From positions 22,310 through 86,309 of the forward strand of contig JBGUXP010000014.1 in assembly GCA_045222295.1 (NCBI GenBank): a stretch of 64,000 bases of DNA. Direction: 5' to 3'. Shown here in pieces: positions 9,801-18,907 of this stretch (position 1 is the stretch's first letter; each line of letters starts with the position of its first letter). Source of the stretch: Colimorpha sp045222295. GTDB lineage: Bacteria; Bacteroidota; Bacteroidia; Bacteroidales; P3. The notes below the pieces were generated by a model that was not told the origin of the DNA, made no database searches, and saw nothing but the letters and a program-made list of their open reading frames with translations. The position numbers were made by a program, and so were the translations under genes.

Positions 9801-12600
9801 AATGGTAGTAAAGAGAATTGTAGAGGCCTTGGGTGAGGGTGGCCGTCATAAGTGCTCCGATGCTGTCGGCCAGCACATGCTTGGGACCGGAGATGCGCAC
9901 CTTGGGGGCATAGAGGGGCAGGATGGCGAGGCTGTCGATGTAGAGGTAGGAGTTGAAGATGTCGGTGGTATGTTCTTTAAAGATGCCAATGCGGACGGTC
10001 TGTCCGACATAGGCGCCGAGGTCGAGATGGCGGGTGACGGTGTTGCTGTTGGCCGTGTCGAGCATCAGTTGGGTGAACGACGAGGCGCTGATGTCGGCGG
10101 TAGGGCTGATTTTCACCCTGTAGAATGAGTAGCCGCGGGCTGTCCATTGCAGCGACAGCATGCTGTCGGCAGGCAGCGTGATGGGTGGCGTAACCAAAGC
10201 CCCTGCGGGGTCGTCATAGCCCCACGGGGCGCCCATCAGGGCACTACTGTCCGACACTCTCCAGGCCGAGGAGCTAGGGTAGCTGTAGATGCTAGTGTAC
10301 CAACAGTCGAAACCCTCCGCGAAGTCGGCATGCCACGGAAAGAGGCGGATGGTGTCGCATGTGGGCTGGGGTACAGGGGTGGTGTCAACATAGCGCAGCT
10401 CCACCAAGTCAAGATAGAGAAGCATAGTCGACGAACCCGATGACCAGTTTTCGAAGGCCAGACGTCCGGTACGACCCGCAAAGGTATCGAGCGGAATGAT
10501 GCACTCTTGGTAGGTGTTCCATCCTACAATGGTGTCCTTGACCAACAGCTCGGGTCCACCGTCTGTGCTGTCGGGGACAAAATAGACGGAAAGGTGTGTT
10601 ATGGTGTTGTTGTAAATGGCTCTAACCTGGAATGTCAGGGCGAAGTTGGCAATGTCGCTACCCGACGGCATCACGAAGGTGGGCGACACCATACGGTTGC
10701 GGCTGCTCGCCGAGGCCAAGGAGGAATGCATGTAGCAGATTCCTTCGTAAGAGCAGCTCTGGTACTTTCTTATCAACCATCCACTGCTGCCCTCTATTGT
10801 CCAGCAGTCGTAACCGTTCTCGAAGTCCTCAGTCCAGGGGTAGTTGCTCACGGTGGCGCAATCCTTGACCAGCAGCACCACCGTGTCGGAAACGCCGCCA
10901 TGCTCTACCATAAGGGTGTCGATTCCGGGAGCAAAGTAGACGATGGAGGCTATGGAAGAGTCCTCATCCAGGAGCGTTGCCCGGCCTGCATCGGACAGGG
11001 TTGAGTGCCATACAAACGGTACCGACGGGGTGCTGCCGACACACAACGCCCTTAGCTCAGTCTCCTCCCCCACCATAGGGTGCAACGGCGCATAGATGCG
11101 CACAAGGGTGTCGGCCGTGCCGACGCGCACATTGTCGATTGAGCCGGTCCCGAAACATCTGCCCCGCCGCACAAAAGCCACCCGCACACGGTGTCCCTCG
11201 TATCCCTCCATCGTAAGACAGAAGGTCCGGTAGTTGGACACCAACCCCTCCATGGTCATCAGCACATCCCATGCGGCCGCCGAGGTGTCGATAGCATCAC
11301 TGCTGTCGCACACCGACAACATGACATCGATAGTCGGCGTACCATAGTACTGCACATTGGTCATTGCCGAGCGGTAATCCCACAACAGAGACACTCCACC
11401 CGCGGCAGGCATCACTATCGGCGGCGAAACGAGCCATGCTGTGGCATCGTACGATTCATTGTCGATATATCCTGTGTACATGCGTGGACCGGGATTGTTG
11501 GTCTTGCGTTCCCAGCGCGCAATGCTGCTGCCGGCAATCGAGCAGTTCCAGTTGCCACTTGAGGTGGCGTCGTTGAAGTCGGCCATCCACGGCAGGCGCA
11601 CAGTGCCCGCCGCAGTGGTGAAGCTGGACTCACGCGAACGGTAACTGTTGCGTCCACCGCCGCACAGCGTTTGCAACGTTGCGGTGTAGGTGGTGGCGCC
11701 ACTGAGCAGTCCCACCACGGTGAACAGCGTGTCGGTCAGCGTGGTATCAATGCCTACGGCCGGTATCGTCAGGCGATAGCCTGCAGCACCCTCCACCGGA
11801 GACCAGGCAAGCACCGTGCTGTCGGGATGGGCATACAGTGCCGTGACGGCTCCCGGAAAGGGACAGGCCATGGAGTCGGGGGTCAGCGACCAGCAGCGCC
11901 ACAGCTCTGGCCATAGGCCGGCAGCACTAGTAAGGGTGATGTCGGTAGCCGAGCGGTACACACTGTTGGTGGCTATGTCGATGAAAATGCGGTCGCTCGC
12001 GTTGCGCATCAGGCCTGTCTGCGTGGTGTTGCTGGGCAAGGGTCCGTCGGTGGGGCCATAGACGATGCGCAACTCATTGCCGGCCTCATGCAACTGCACT
12101 TGGAAACTCACATGCGTCGAGTCCTGCCCATAGACCCCCATGCGTGTCTCCACCACCAGCACATGGCTTCCACTGTCACCCACCACCGCATAGCGCGTAT
12201 AGCAACTGCTGTCCATCTGGCCTCGCCAACCGAAAGGTTCCACCTTGGGCAGCTGCGAGGAAGAGCCATAGTTGTTCCCCAATGGCAGCGGCGAATAACC
12301 GCCACCGCTGTAAACGATCACATTGCCTAGACCCACAGAGCCGTTGATGTTGGCCGAGAAGCGCGTGCAGGCCGTCGCTCCAAGCATGAAGGTGAAGCCC
12401 ATCTCGATTCTCGAGGTCACATAGAAAGTGATGGTGGATGACGGTGCTATGATTGTGCTGTCCACGCCCGTGATGTCAATCCACGCCGTCGAATCCACCC
12501 GCGTCGTAAAGCCGTAGTTGTCTATCAGCGTCTGCGCCTTCGCTGCGAAACCTAGTGTCAGGCACATCATAATGCCCAAAAAAGTCTTTTTCATTTTCAT
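6856..12600 (-). CDS. giant T9SS-exported multidomain protein (fibronectin III, choice-of-anchor J, PKD-like repeats, sorting domain)
   Basis: A 1914-residue protein with signal peptide (MKKTFLGIMMCLTLGFAAKAQ after a two-residue extension). An N-terminal region to about residue 240 is paralogous to the protein at 13944-17684. A fibronectin type III-like domain lies around 243-330. Alternating choice-of-anchor-J-like modules and PKD-like beta-sandwiches follow; the sandwiches end in TWHS motifs and lines such as DTITVVATNDYGSDTA. An InlB-B-like domain (FDHWDDGDTANPRQI) sits near 1755-1835. The last 75 residues are a type A sorting domain (LSIYPNPAYSNVTV ... VTTNRSTAVKKLVLQ). It should cross the inner membrane by Sec and the outer membrane by T9SS and be surface-attached or released. 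Its binding target is unknown. Two ATGs six bases apart are possible starts. An IS4 element lies directly upstream and may have separated it from its original promoter. Confidence 0.9.
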   Translation of the reverse strand: MKMKKTFLGIMMCLTLGFAAKAQTLIDNYGFTTRVDSTAWIDITGVDSTIIAPSSTITFYVTSRIEMGFTFMLGATACTRFSANINGSVGLGNVIVYSGGGYSPLPLGNNYGSSSQLPKVEPFGWRGQMDSSCYTRYAVVGDSGSHVLVVETRMGVYGQDSTHVSFQVQLHEAGNELRIVYGPTDGPLPSNTTQTGLMRNASDRIFIDIATNSVYRSATDITLTSAAGLWPELWRCWSLTPDSMACPFPGAVTALYAHPDSTVLAWSPVEGAAGYRLTIPAVGIDTTLTDTLFTVVGLLSGATTYTATLQTLCGGGRNSYRSRESSFTTAAGTVRLPWMADFNDATSSGNWNCSIAGSSIARWERKTNNPGPRMYTGYIDNESYDATAWLVSPPIVMPAAGGVSLLWDYRSAMTNVQYYGTPTIDVMLSVCDSSDAIDTSAAAWDVLMTMEGLVSNYRTFCLTMEGYEGHRVRVAFVRRGRCFGTGSIDNVRVGTADTLVRIYAPLHPMVGEETELRALCVGSTPSVPFVWHSTLSDAGRATLLDEDSSIASIVYFAPGIDTLMVEHGGVSDTVVLLVKDCATVSNYPWTEDFENGYDCWTIEGSSGWLIRKYQSCSYEGICYMHSSLASASSRNRMVSPTFVMPSGSDIANFALTFQVRAIYNNTITHLSVYFVPDSTDGGPELLVKDTIVGWNTYQECIIPLDTFAGRTGRLAFENWSSGSSTMLLYLDLVELRYVDTTPVPQPTCDTIRLFPWHADFAEGFDCWYTSIYSYPSSSAWRVSDSSALMGAPWGYDDPAGALVTPPITLPADSMLSLQWTARGYSFYRVKISPTADISASSFTQLMLDTANSNTVTRHLDLGAYVGQTVRIGIFKEHTTDIFNSYLYIDSLAILPLYAPKVRISGPKHVLADSIGALMTATLTQGLYNSLYYHWSSAMVDRGQAVYDVAGGATVRFTYFVGGTDTITVVATNDYGSDTAQYILGVGDCGMVSAYDYTDGFATKLDCWYQPSDCSWKSDFRGSTYSSFSNKHIHNMMMSQGVSIPWGADDSLVLEWHVNSRGTSITHNYMLLATTGNYTDPSTYDTLLVDTVNLTGEITRRVGLGRYADSVVHFILLHDPITLTDFGADVRRLVIKDLRVRDLHEPVVRVEAPAVAHTGESTLAMARLDEGSSVGLTYSWHSAMATAGLATVTVVDDSLHITYSADGTDTITVIVAGAYGRDTATATLTVQSCASIDSLPWNPNVYYGDIPCWRVFNFTPSGSSNWSYNTYGGIRSYHPAANEEANSWLVTPSIDLPTVLDGSLLRWTLRAKRQTFNNVIYSPYLEVLLTTGNATDTSTYSHVLFSDYLFTWYDDDNPRTYEVSLDSFAGQTVHIAFVHRLSQGNYISLDAVNIIAGAAPSITITPPTDLNIGDTCLFSAHRSSGSPSIFTYTWHSTMAAAGLATMTAAADIMHIVYLSEGTDTVTVVASNPFGSDTAWTVVTVTDCSGMTVPFFEDFNGIAATSNHVPGVLPSCWNAVWNGDAIAHAPHVIAPNGYSFMSNVPDNALFMVTADPQDYNFGDDTVAEVLLPRMADSLHTLSLVFDYRFERAHMGILEVGYYNGADFIALKVMPPYDSIYRRDTVHFAGATVPDARMVLRWTQGIVGYAVLIDNVQVLHTGTLALVPQVAVSGPTTVDAFDTVSFTAILLQGDTTGLSYTWHSSLLDSTFMSADETLTLHYDTVGTDTLTVIAANISCADTAMIVVNVQRPATWTHTVTVTSADSTMGTVTGGGVHMDSTWVTIAATPAVAPDPTMRILFDHWDDGDTANPRQIFVVSDTVFTAYFRVEEDSVGIASLVTYHSSLSIYPNPAYSNVTVSVSEPSILTVIDMTGRVIVPTTSISSSLIIQRSSLPAGTYFIRVTTNRSTAVKKLVLQ

Positions 12601-12633
12601 TATTTAACTAATGTATTAACGTTTGATTCTCCA

Positions 12634-13950
12634 TCACCAGTGTCTATTAAAAATTTTAACATTTAGAATTTCAATTGAAGTTGTCCGTTCATAACAGGTA
12701 TAGGCTCCCTCTCGGAAAGAAAAAGGTCGGTAATGCTGTCTTTCGTAAGCAGAGACCCGCTGAAGATACGCAGCACTTCATACACGCTTCTGTTAGGGAC
12801 AGGATTTTCTCGATGAGTGCAACTGTACAATAAGTTATGATGGCAACATAAATCTGTATCCGCACAGCGTTCTCGATATTGCCCCAAAATGTTTTGACCT
12901 GAAGATGTTGCTTTATCCATTTGAAGAAAGACTCCACTTTCCAGCGACACTTGTAAAGAAACGCTATTTCGCTGGCTTTCAAGAAAAAGTTGTTGGTATA
13001 GTAAACGAATACGCGGTCATGTTCAGGAGCATAGTAGACTATTCTGCGAATCTCGGACGGATAGTGCTGTCGGTTGCCCTTGGTTGTGAAGCGTACCGTC
13101 TGGTCACGGAGAACATTGTCAGTTCCTTCAAGCATATCATCACCTGCCGTCACTTCGTACTTGGGTCGGCGCTTCTCTCTAATCACAAAGAAGGAATTCA
13201 GCAGGGTGATTCGGAACAGCCTTGCGAGATCCCAGTACCCCCTATCAAAGATATAGCAAGCCCTAGGTTCATATTCAATCTCATCCATAGCGTTGACATC
13301 ATGGACTTCGGCGTTGGAAACATTTACAGCTACGGGGATGTCCGTAACAATGTCGTACTGGGTATGCATCTTGATTCCAGACTTGGTGCTTCGGAATTTC
13401 GCCCAATCATAAAGAGTCATGCAGAGCGATATGGTCGAGGAATCAAAGGCATAGAACTTGCCGTTAATGACAAACTCCCGATCTATTCTCGCATCCTGGG
13501 CAAGCCCTATCATATGGTATGCGAAACGCTCGAAAAGACGATAGTCTCTAAGCTGATTGGCTTTGGAAAGAGTGCTCTTGTTGACTGGCAGGCGGCCAAA
13601 CCCAAGATGGAAAGACTTGCTTCCGTGGGCGGTGGTGAGGTCGGTCAACTCTCGAAGACTGCGACAGCCCTCCAACTGGCCGTACATAAAGACAAGCATC
13701 TGGCTCCCGTGAGTCAGTTCCCATCCTTTTGTTCTATCGTCGTATTCCGCTGCCATTCGTTCTAAGTAACGTTTTGGAATAAAGTCCGTAATTTGGATAA
13801 AAACGTATTTGCCCTGATTCATAATCGCCTTTTGAGTGGTTATCTTTCTATGAAAACGTTTTCAAAAGTGCGACAAGCATTTTGCTATGCAAACAATTGA
13901 AAATATACTATATACAAATTAATTTAACTAATTTTAATAGACACTAGTGA
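12634..13950 (-). mobile_element. IS4-family insertion sequence
   Basis: A 1.3-kb element bounded by inverted terminal repeats: TCACCAGTGTCTATTAAAA at 12634-12652 and the complement of TCACTAGTGTCTATTAAAA at 13932-13950, identical at 18 of 19 positions. It encloses one frameshifted transposase gene. I could not find a matching target duplication in the flanks (GATTCTCCA left, ATAATAAGT right). Either the exact ends differ by a few bases or the flanks have rearranged. The right terminal repeat overlaps the last codon and the stop codon of the T9SS gene that ends at 13944. Confidence 0.82.
12663..13822 (-). pseudogene. IS4-family transposase, C-terminal frameshift
   Basis: The main frame (13822 to 12689, 377 codons) carries the DDE transposase fold. 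The first Asp is in YAFDSSTISL, the second in YIFDRGYWDL, and the IS4 signature Y-x2-R-x3-E-x6-K is in YKCRWKVESFFKWIK. After YCTVALIEK near 12805-12808 the main frame turns into Cys-rich nonsense. The next frame continues with the expected family ending NRSVYEVLRIFSGSLLTK and stops at 12663. A one-base loss in an A run (AAAA) explains this; rejoining gives about 386 residues. Only the last roughly 50 residues are affected, so residual activity cannot be excluded, and programmed slippage is possible but no standard slippery heptamer is seen. Confidence 0.82.
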
Positions 13951-16900
13951 ATAATAAGTTTTCTGACGACAGTATTGCTGCCAGTGGTGACACGGACGAA
14001 GTAGGCACCAGAGGACAATCTCGATTTTTGAATCACATATTTTGAATTAACGTAAGTCGTCGGGATGATAGTGTGGCCAGCCATGTCAATGACGGTGAGC
14101 GCCGAAGGCTCGCTGACCGTAACGGTCACATCGCCGTGTGCCGGGTTGGGATACACTCTCAACTCTCCGTCCTCAGCGCTCAACTCATCGATACCGACAC
14201 TCTGGGGACCGTAGACGGCCGTAATAACCGTATCAGATGTGACGATAAAACTGAGGGGATTGTCATTAATGGTATCGCCAGGAGCCGTGACCCAGGACCA
14301 GAAGCGAGGGTCTCTGTCATAACGAGCCGTGAGCGTAACCAGAGAACTATCGGCATACATTCCAGCACCTTCAACGGACAAACTTTGGTCATACACCTCG
14401 CCACCATCCCACATAGCAAGATGCACGGTAACAGTGCGCCAGACGGTGTCGGGCGTGGGCGGCGGCGTGGGACCGACGATGGCCAGGGTGTCGATGATGC
14501 GCACATTGTCAATCATCAATATGCCGGGAAGCTGTCCGGTGGGCTCCCAAGCTTCGGTAGTGTAGCGGAAGGCCAGGTGAACGGTCTGTCCGGCATAGGC
14601 ACTAAGGCGCGCACGCATGGTGCTCCAGCCAACAGAGTAATCTGGATGCACAGTATCTATGGCTATCAAAGTATCGTAAGCGCCCAGGTTACGGTAGTCG
14701 GCCGCCGTGGTCACCATGACGCAGTAGGAATGCGTGTCGTTAATCTGCGTGGTGGCATCCCAGCACAACAGCAGCTCGTCGTTCGCGCCGACGGGCAGCG
14801 TGGGCAACGTGATGGCACGCGAGACGAGCCAGCTGTCGGTCGGCATCCACACGTTGATTGCCACCGCCATCGTGTAGTTGGGATTCTCGGGCAGGGTCCA
14901 TCGGCTGCCTTCGGGTTGCCACCAGCAGGTATAGTGGTTGCTGAAGTCCTCCACCCATTGCAGGGCATCCACCGTGTCGCATGGCTTGACATTCACGACA
15001 GCCCAAGCGCTGTCGGTGCCGTAAGCATTGGTAACCGTGACAGTGACGGTATCGGGTTCGCCCGTATAGCAAGTCAGCGTGGCCTGTGGGCCGCCATTCT
15101 GTATCAGCATGGCCTCGCCATTCTGAGCCTTGGCGGAGGTGAAGCTGTAGGTAATGCCGTTGGTGTCGCCTTCTACCAGGGTGGCTGTGAGCATCATCGG
15201 CGTGCCGGGGAAGTAGCCGTCATCCACTGTCAGCGTCACCATAGGTTCTAAGGCGTAGTGTATGTTCACGTTAAACAGATAGTAATGCAAGAAATCACCT
15301 GTCGCCTTGAATACCAAACGGATATGCTGGTCAGCATAGGCGTTGAGAGGTATGCGTGTGCTGGGATGGGTGCCCGTGACGAAGGGGAAAACGCCCAAAG
15401 TGTCGAAGGTAATCATATCGGTAGTGGCCATCACCTGCATGCTGCCGTAGAAGAAGCTGTACGCACAGTCGTACTCAAGTATTACATTGCCGTCATCGGG
15501 CACATAGACCAAGGGCGATGCCACCGTAGTGGGCCCGAAGCCAATGAAGTCCAGGTATCCGTTGCTGTTGACTTCGAACGCCCCCTCCAGCACCTGCCAG
15601 CAGGTGAAGTCGTTGCTGAAGTCCACCACCCACGGCAAGGTGTCCTGCACGGAGCATATAGTCAGCGTCACCGTGTCGTCACTTTGACCATAGTCGTTGT
15701 CAGTATGCACTGCCACCGTGTCTTGGCCTGAGGTGAGATAGACAAGGTACACGCTGTCGTCGCTGGCGGTGGTGTACAGCAAGGCATCGCCACGGCTGGC
15801 CATAGCCGACCACCAGTTGTGATGCAACCCATTGGCCGAACCACCGGTCAACGTCACCTTAAATCCGACAGTATCAAGGACAGTGGCCCTCGTGACATCA
15901 GCCGCAAGAGCGGTATGTGGCACAACGAAACGCAATGGGTCGGATACCTGTAAGATGGCTGTCGCGCTGCGGTTGCCATACTGGCCGATGACCGTAACTG
16001 TGATGGTGTCGACGCCATCGGTGTTGTATACTATCGTAGCCTGCAGACTGTCGCTTGTCAGCGAGGCTTCGCTGCGCGCCTCCATGGTGGAATGCCATTC
16101 CACAGTCATGCCTGTAGTGTACCCTTGCCACACTGTAGCCGTCAATTGCAAGGTGTCGCCCACCTCGACGCTGTCGGGCGCCGCGAAGGTAATTTCAGGC
16201 CTATAGGTGGGCACAATATCTATATCGTCGATATACATAGAACACCACCCATAGCTGTCAACGTCAACAAAGGCAATCCGTATCTTTTGCCCGCCGTATT
16301 GCGACAGGTTTACCTGGTGGCTCTCGTAGCCCAAGGTATTGCCGCTTTTGGTGAAGAGCACGGTGGAATAGGCACTTGTCGGTGCTCCGTTGGCTATGGT
16401 GTCGGCCGCTGCGGCAAGACGTACCTCAAATGTGGGATTAAAGCCCATATTATCGACCACCCGCTGCTTCCAACGCAGGAAATAACCGTCAGCATCGGCA
16501 GGCAGGGTGATGTTGGGCGTAATCAACCAGGTATTGGTGGGATTCAACGAACCGGATTGGCATCGTGCTGTCCAACGGTTCCCGACGGGGCGTGTGTTGT
16601 CCGACACACGCAACCATGTGCCGCCATCGGACGTAACCCAGCGCTGCTCCCATACATTCATGGCGTCGGCAGCCTCGAAGTTGCAACTAAACAACGGAAC
16701 ATGCGCAGGGCTCATGGTGGTGGTGAAAATGAAAGCAACAGAGTTTGAGGTGCCGCTGGGGCATACCGATTGCAGGGTACCGTTGTAGGTGGTGGTGTCA
16801 TACAATCCCGACAGGGTGACGGTGGTGTCACTGACAAGGGTGTCAATGTCGGCATCAGGGATATATATACGGAATTGGCTACTGCCTCCGCCCCACACGA

Positions 16901-17684
16901 GAGTGAGGCTGTCGGGATTGCTGTTCGTCATACTGACAGCACCGGGACGCGGACAGTAGTCGGGATTGACCATGAAGGAATAGACGCGTCCCTCATCGGG
17001 CCACATACCCATAGGGTTGGTTTGCGATATGCCACCCTCCGAGAACAGCGCCTCGTTGGCAACCATGTCGATGAAAACCACGTCGGTCGAGCTGGCGGCA
17101 ATGCCGTTCTGCATGGCCATCGGGAGAGTGTCGCCCGTCGTCGGGCCGTAGACGATTCTCACCTCTCCCGAGGCCTCAAAGAGTTGCACCTGCGCGCTGA
17201 GTTTGGCTCGGGGAGTGTTGTAGGTGGCAAGCCGCATCTCCACCACAAGCACACGGTCTCCACTATCGCCGACAATGGCACTGAGCATACGACTTGAGGA
17301 GTCCATACACATCCGTCCTCCGAAAGGCTCAATCTTTGGTATGTTCTGCCCTACTGCATTCAGTGGTGTAACGCCACTGTTAGAGGCTAAAACCTGCGTA
17401 TTGCCCAACCGTAGCGTACCGTAGACATTGACAGAGAATTTGGTATGCTCCACGCCTGCCAAAGTGAACGGAAAACCAATATTGGTCACCATGTTGCGAC
17501 CATTACTGCGTATGCCGTTGGGGCTTGGTAGCGGCGCTATCAGGGTGACAGCGTTACTGTCAAGGGTTATCCATGCCGATGTGTCGACCCATGTGTTGAA
17601 AAGGTACGCATCATACAACGTTTGCGACCGCAGGCCGAAGCCCAACAACAAACACATCACAATTCCAAGAATAGTTCTCTTCAT
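13944..17684 (-). CDS. giant T9SS-exported multidomain protein, paralogue of the gene at 6856-12600
   Basis: A 1246-residue protein with signal peptide MKRTILGIVMCLLLGFGLRSQ. Residues to about 240 parallel the N-terminus of the 1914-residue neighbour. A fibronectin III-like domain lies near 245-325. Choice-of-anchor-J modules (PTNTWLITPNITLP) alternate with at least three PKD-like sandwiches marked by VEWHSTMEARSEA, HNWWSAMASRGDA and similar. An InlB-B-like domain lies around 1081-1151 and a T9SS type A sorting domain (LRVYPNPAHGDVTV ... VVRKLIIH) at the end. Secretion to the surface is expected; the ligand is unknown. The stop TAG at 13944-13946 lies inside the right terminal repeat of the IS4 element, so the natural last residues may have been altered. 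A conserved upstream element lies at 17751-17787. Confidence 0.9.
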   Translation of the reverse strand: MKRTILGIVMCLLLGFGLRSQTLYDAYLFNTWVDTSAWITLDSNAVTLIAPLPSPNGIRSNGRNMVTNIGFPFTLAGVEHTKFSVNVYGTLRLGNTQVLASNSGVTPLNAVGQNIPKIEPFGGRMCMDSSSRMLSAIVGDSGDRVLVVEMRLATYNTPRAKLSAQVQLFEASGEVRIVYGPTTGDTLPMAMQNGIAASSTDVVFIDMVANEALFSEGGISQTNPMGMWPDEGRVYSFMVNPDYCPRPGAVSMTNSNPDSLTLVWGGGSSQFRIYIPDADIDTLVSDTTVTLSGLYDTTTYNGTLQSVCPSGTSNSVAFIFTTTMSPAHVPLFSCNFEAADAMNVWEQRWVTSDGGTWLRVSDNTRPVGNRWTARCQSGSLNPTNTWLITPNITLPADADGYFLRWKQRVVDNMGFNPTFEVRLAAAADTIANGAPTSAYSTVLFTKSGNTLGYESHQVNLSQYGGQKIRIAFVDVDSYGWCSMYIDDIDIVPTYRPEITFAAPDSVEVGDTLQLTATVWQGYTTGMTVEWHSTMEARSEASLTSDSLQATIVYNTDGVDTITVTVIGQYGNRSATAILQVSDPLRFVVPHTALAADVTRATVLDTVGFKVTLTGGSANGLHHNWWSAMASRGDALLYTTASDDSVYLVYLTSGQDTVAVHTDNDYGQSDDTVTLTICSVQDTLPWVVDFSNDFTCWQVLEGAFEVNSNGYLDFIGFGPTTVASPLVYVPDDGNVILEYDCAYSFFYGSMQVMATTDMITFDTLGVFPFVTGTHPSTRIPLNAYADQHIRLVFKATGDFLHYYLFNVNIHYALEPMVTLTVDDGYFPGTPMMLTATLVEGDTNGITYSFTSAKAQNGEAMLIQNGGPQATLTCYTGEPDTVTVTVTNAYGTDSAWAVVNVKPCDTVDALQWVEDFSNHYTCWWQPEGSRWTLPENPNYTMAVAINVWMPTDSWLVSRAITLPTLPVGANDELLLCWDATTQINDTHSYCVMVTTAADYRNLGAYDTLIAIDTVHPDYSVGWSTMRARLSAYAGQTVHLAFRYTTEAWEPTGQLPGILMIDNVRIIDTLAIVGPTPPPTPDTVWRTVTVHLAMWDGGEVYDQSLSVEGAGMYADSSLVTLTARYDRDPRFWSWVTAPGDTINDNPLSFIVTSDTVITAVYGPQSVGIDELSAEDGELRVYPNPAHGDVTVTVSEPSALTVIDMAGHTIIPTTYVNSKYVIQKSRLSSGAYFVRVTTGSNTVVRKLIIH

Positions 17685-17750
17685 GTTGTAAAATCAAGTT
17701 AGTCTATTATCCTAATTATTTTAACGTTTCATTCACATTTTTATTATTCC

Positions 17751-17787
17751 CCTCATATATATAATAACCCCCTTTTCGTCAAAAATC
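17751..17787 (-). promoter_or_regulatory. shared T9SS-cargo upstream element, copy B
   Basis: On the minus strand this reads GATTTTTGACGAAAAGG followed by GGGTTATTATATATATGAGG. It aligns closely with the segments upstream of the 1601-residue cargo gene (29705-29740) and the M4 peptidase (18908-18944). It ends 67 bp before the ATG at 17684. It probably contains the promoter; the factor that reads it is unknown. Confidence 0.55.
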
Positions 17788-17848
17788 ACACAAAGGACTC
17801 TTTTTTAACATTTTTTAAATAAAATAGGCTCATTTCTTTATAATTTTG

Positions 17849-17856
17849 TATATTTG
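17849..17856 (+). promoter_or_regulatory. -7 promoter motif for the membrane protein gene at 17910
   Basis: TATATTTG fits the Bacteroidota -7 consensus TAnnTTTG and lies 53 bp before the ATG at 17910. No clear TTTG is present at the -33 position. Confidence 0.45.
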
Positions 17857-17909
17857 CCATGGTAGAATCAGTTGAAGAACCACCATAACAAACAATAAAC
17901 AAATAGCTT

Positions 17910-18692
17910 ATGATTTTTTCTACTCTTTCAGATTATATCAGTGCGAACGCTCCCATGTCCAATTTACCCGAGCTGCTCAACCTCCACCACTCTAATCCCC
18001 TAGGGCTGCACCCGATAGCAATACCCATCTTCTTGATGGTGCTGGCGGTGACTATGCGCATCGTCACCGTACTCGTCTACAAAAAGGGGCGAAGCAACCT
18101 CTACCTACTACTCTACTCAACATGGTGGGTGGCGGTGGCTGCAACCTACTACTACTGCTTCGCGGGCGACCTGCCTCTTTTCGAGGATGACGACCTGCAA
18201 CGCAAGGAAATCTGCATAGGCTGGTTCTGCCAACGCCAGGTGGTGGGAGTCGGCTGGTCACTCCTCGGCGTGGCCCTGCTCAGCTATACGGCCTACTGTA
18301 TGCTCAACGTCCTCATGCATATCATCGCCCACCAGAGCGACCGCATGGGGCTGAGCGAGAAGCAATGGCGCGAGTGGAGTTGGATTGTCGCCGCTATGCT
18401 CCTCGGAGCTTCCGCTGCTGGCATCGCCGACGACTTCACCCCCATCACAGGCATCTGGATTATGATTGGCTACCACATCGTCATCTTCCTAATGACTGTC
18501 ACGAAGCTGGTCGTCGACACCATGAGGACCCATTTCTTCGGTCGCTGCCTGCTTTCGGCGGTATGCTTCCTCATAGCTTTCGAAGCCATCACCATGCTCG
18601 CCATCGAATGCATCGAAGGCTACATCTATCTCTTCATCCCCATCGTAGGCCTCTTCGCCAACGCCGACTACCGATACAAGAAGAAACAGTAG
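17910..18692 (+). CDS. polytopic membrane protein of unknown function
   Basis: A 260-residue protein with about six predicted membrane spans: near residues 36-56, 64-84, 113-138, 157-177, 183-204 and 212-248. A short acidic loop (FEDDDLQRKE) and two cytoplasm-like basic stretches (YKKGRSN, YRYKKKQ) suggest an orientation with the C-terminus inside. I do not recognise the family. Methionine 16 could be an alternative start. The gene stands alone: a -7 motif lies 53 bp upstream and a strong hairpin terminator starts 20 bp after the stop. Its codons are rich in C at the third position compared with the AT-rich peptidase gene that follows. Confidence 0.72.
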   Translation: MIFSTLSDYISANAPMSNLPELLNLHHSNPLGLHPIAIPIFLMVLAVTMRIVTVLVYKKGRSNLYLLLYSTWWVAVAATYYYCFAGDLPLFEDDDLQRKEICIGWFCQRQVVGVGWSLLGVALLSYTAYCMLNVLMHIIAHQSDRMGLSEKQWREWSWIVAAMLLGASAAGIADDFTPITGIWIMIGYHIVIFLMTVTKLVVDTMRTHFFGRCLLSAVCFLIAFEAITMLAIECIEGYIYLFIPIVGLFANADYRYKKKQ

Positions 18693-18711
18693 CGCCACTT
18701 TCTACCACAAA

Positions 18712-18744
18712 AAAAGAGGATGCGCTCAAGGAGCATCCTCTTTT
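18712..18744 (+). terminator. Rho-independent terminator after the membrane protein gene
   Basis: A perfect 12-bp stem AAAAGAGGATGC / GCATCCTCTTTT with a 9-base loop; the descending arm ends in TTTT. It can work in either direction, but only a plus-strand gene ends here. Confidence 0.85.
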
Positions 18745-18907
18745 GCATTATTTCCCGTAATAAAAAGGAATTCCTCATTTCTTTTGCGCACTTCTCCTTT
18801 GAAAATCTAGGAGTTAAGCGCTCCATTTCCTATTCTTGCCAATAGTGTTGCATTTGCCTGTTGAACTTAAGAAACGTTAAATAATATTAAACTTTCATAC
18901 TCTTGTA

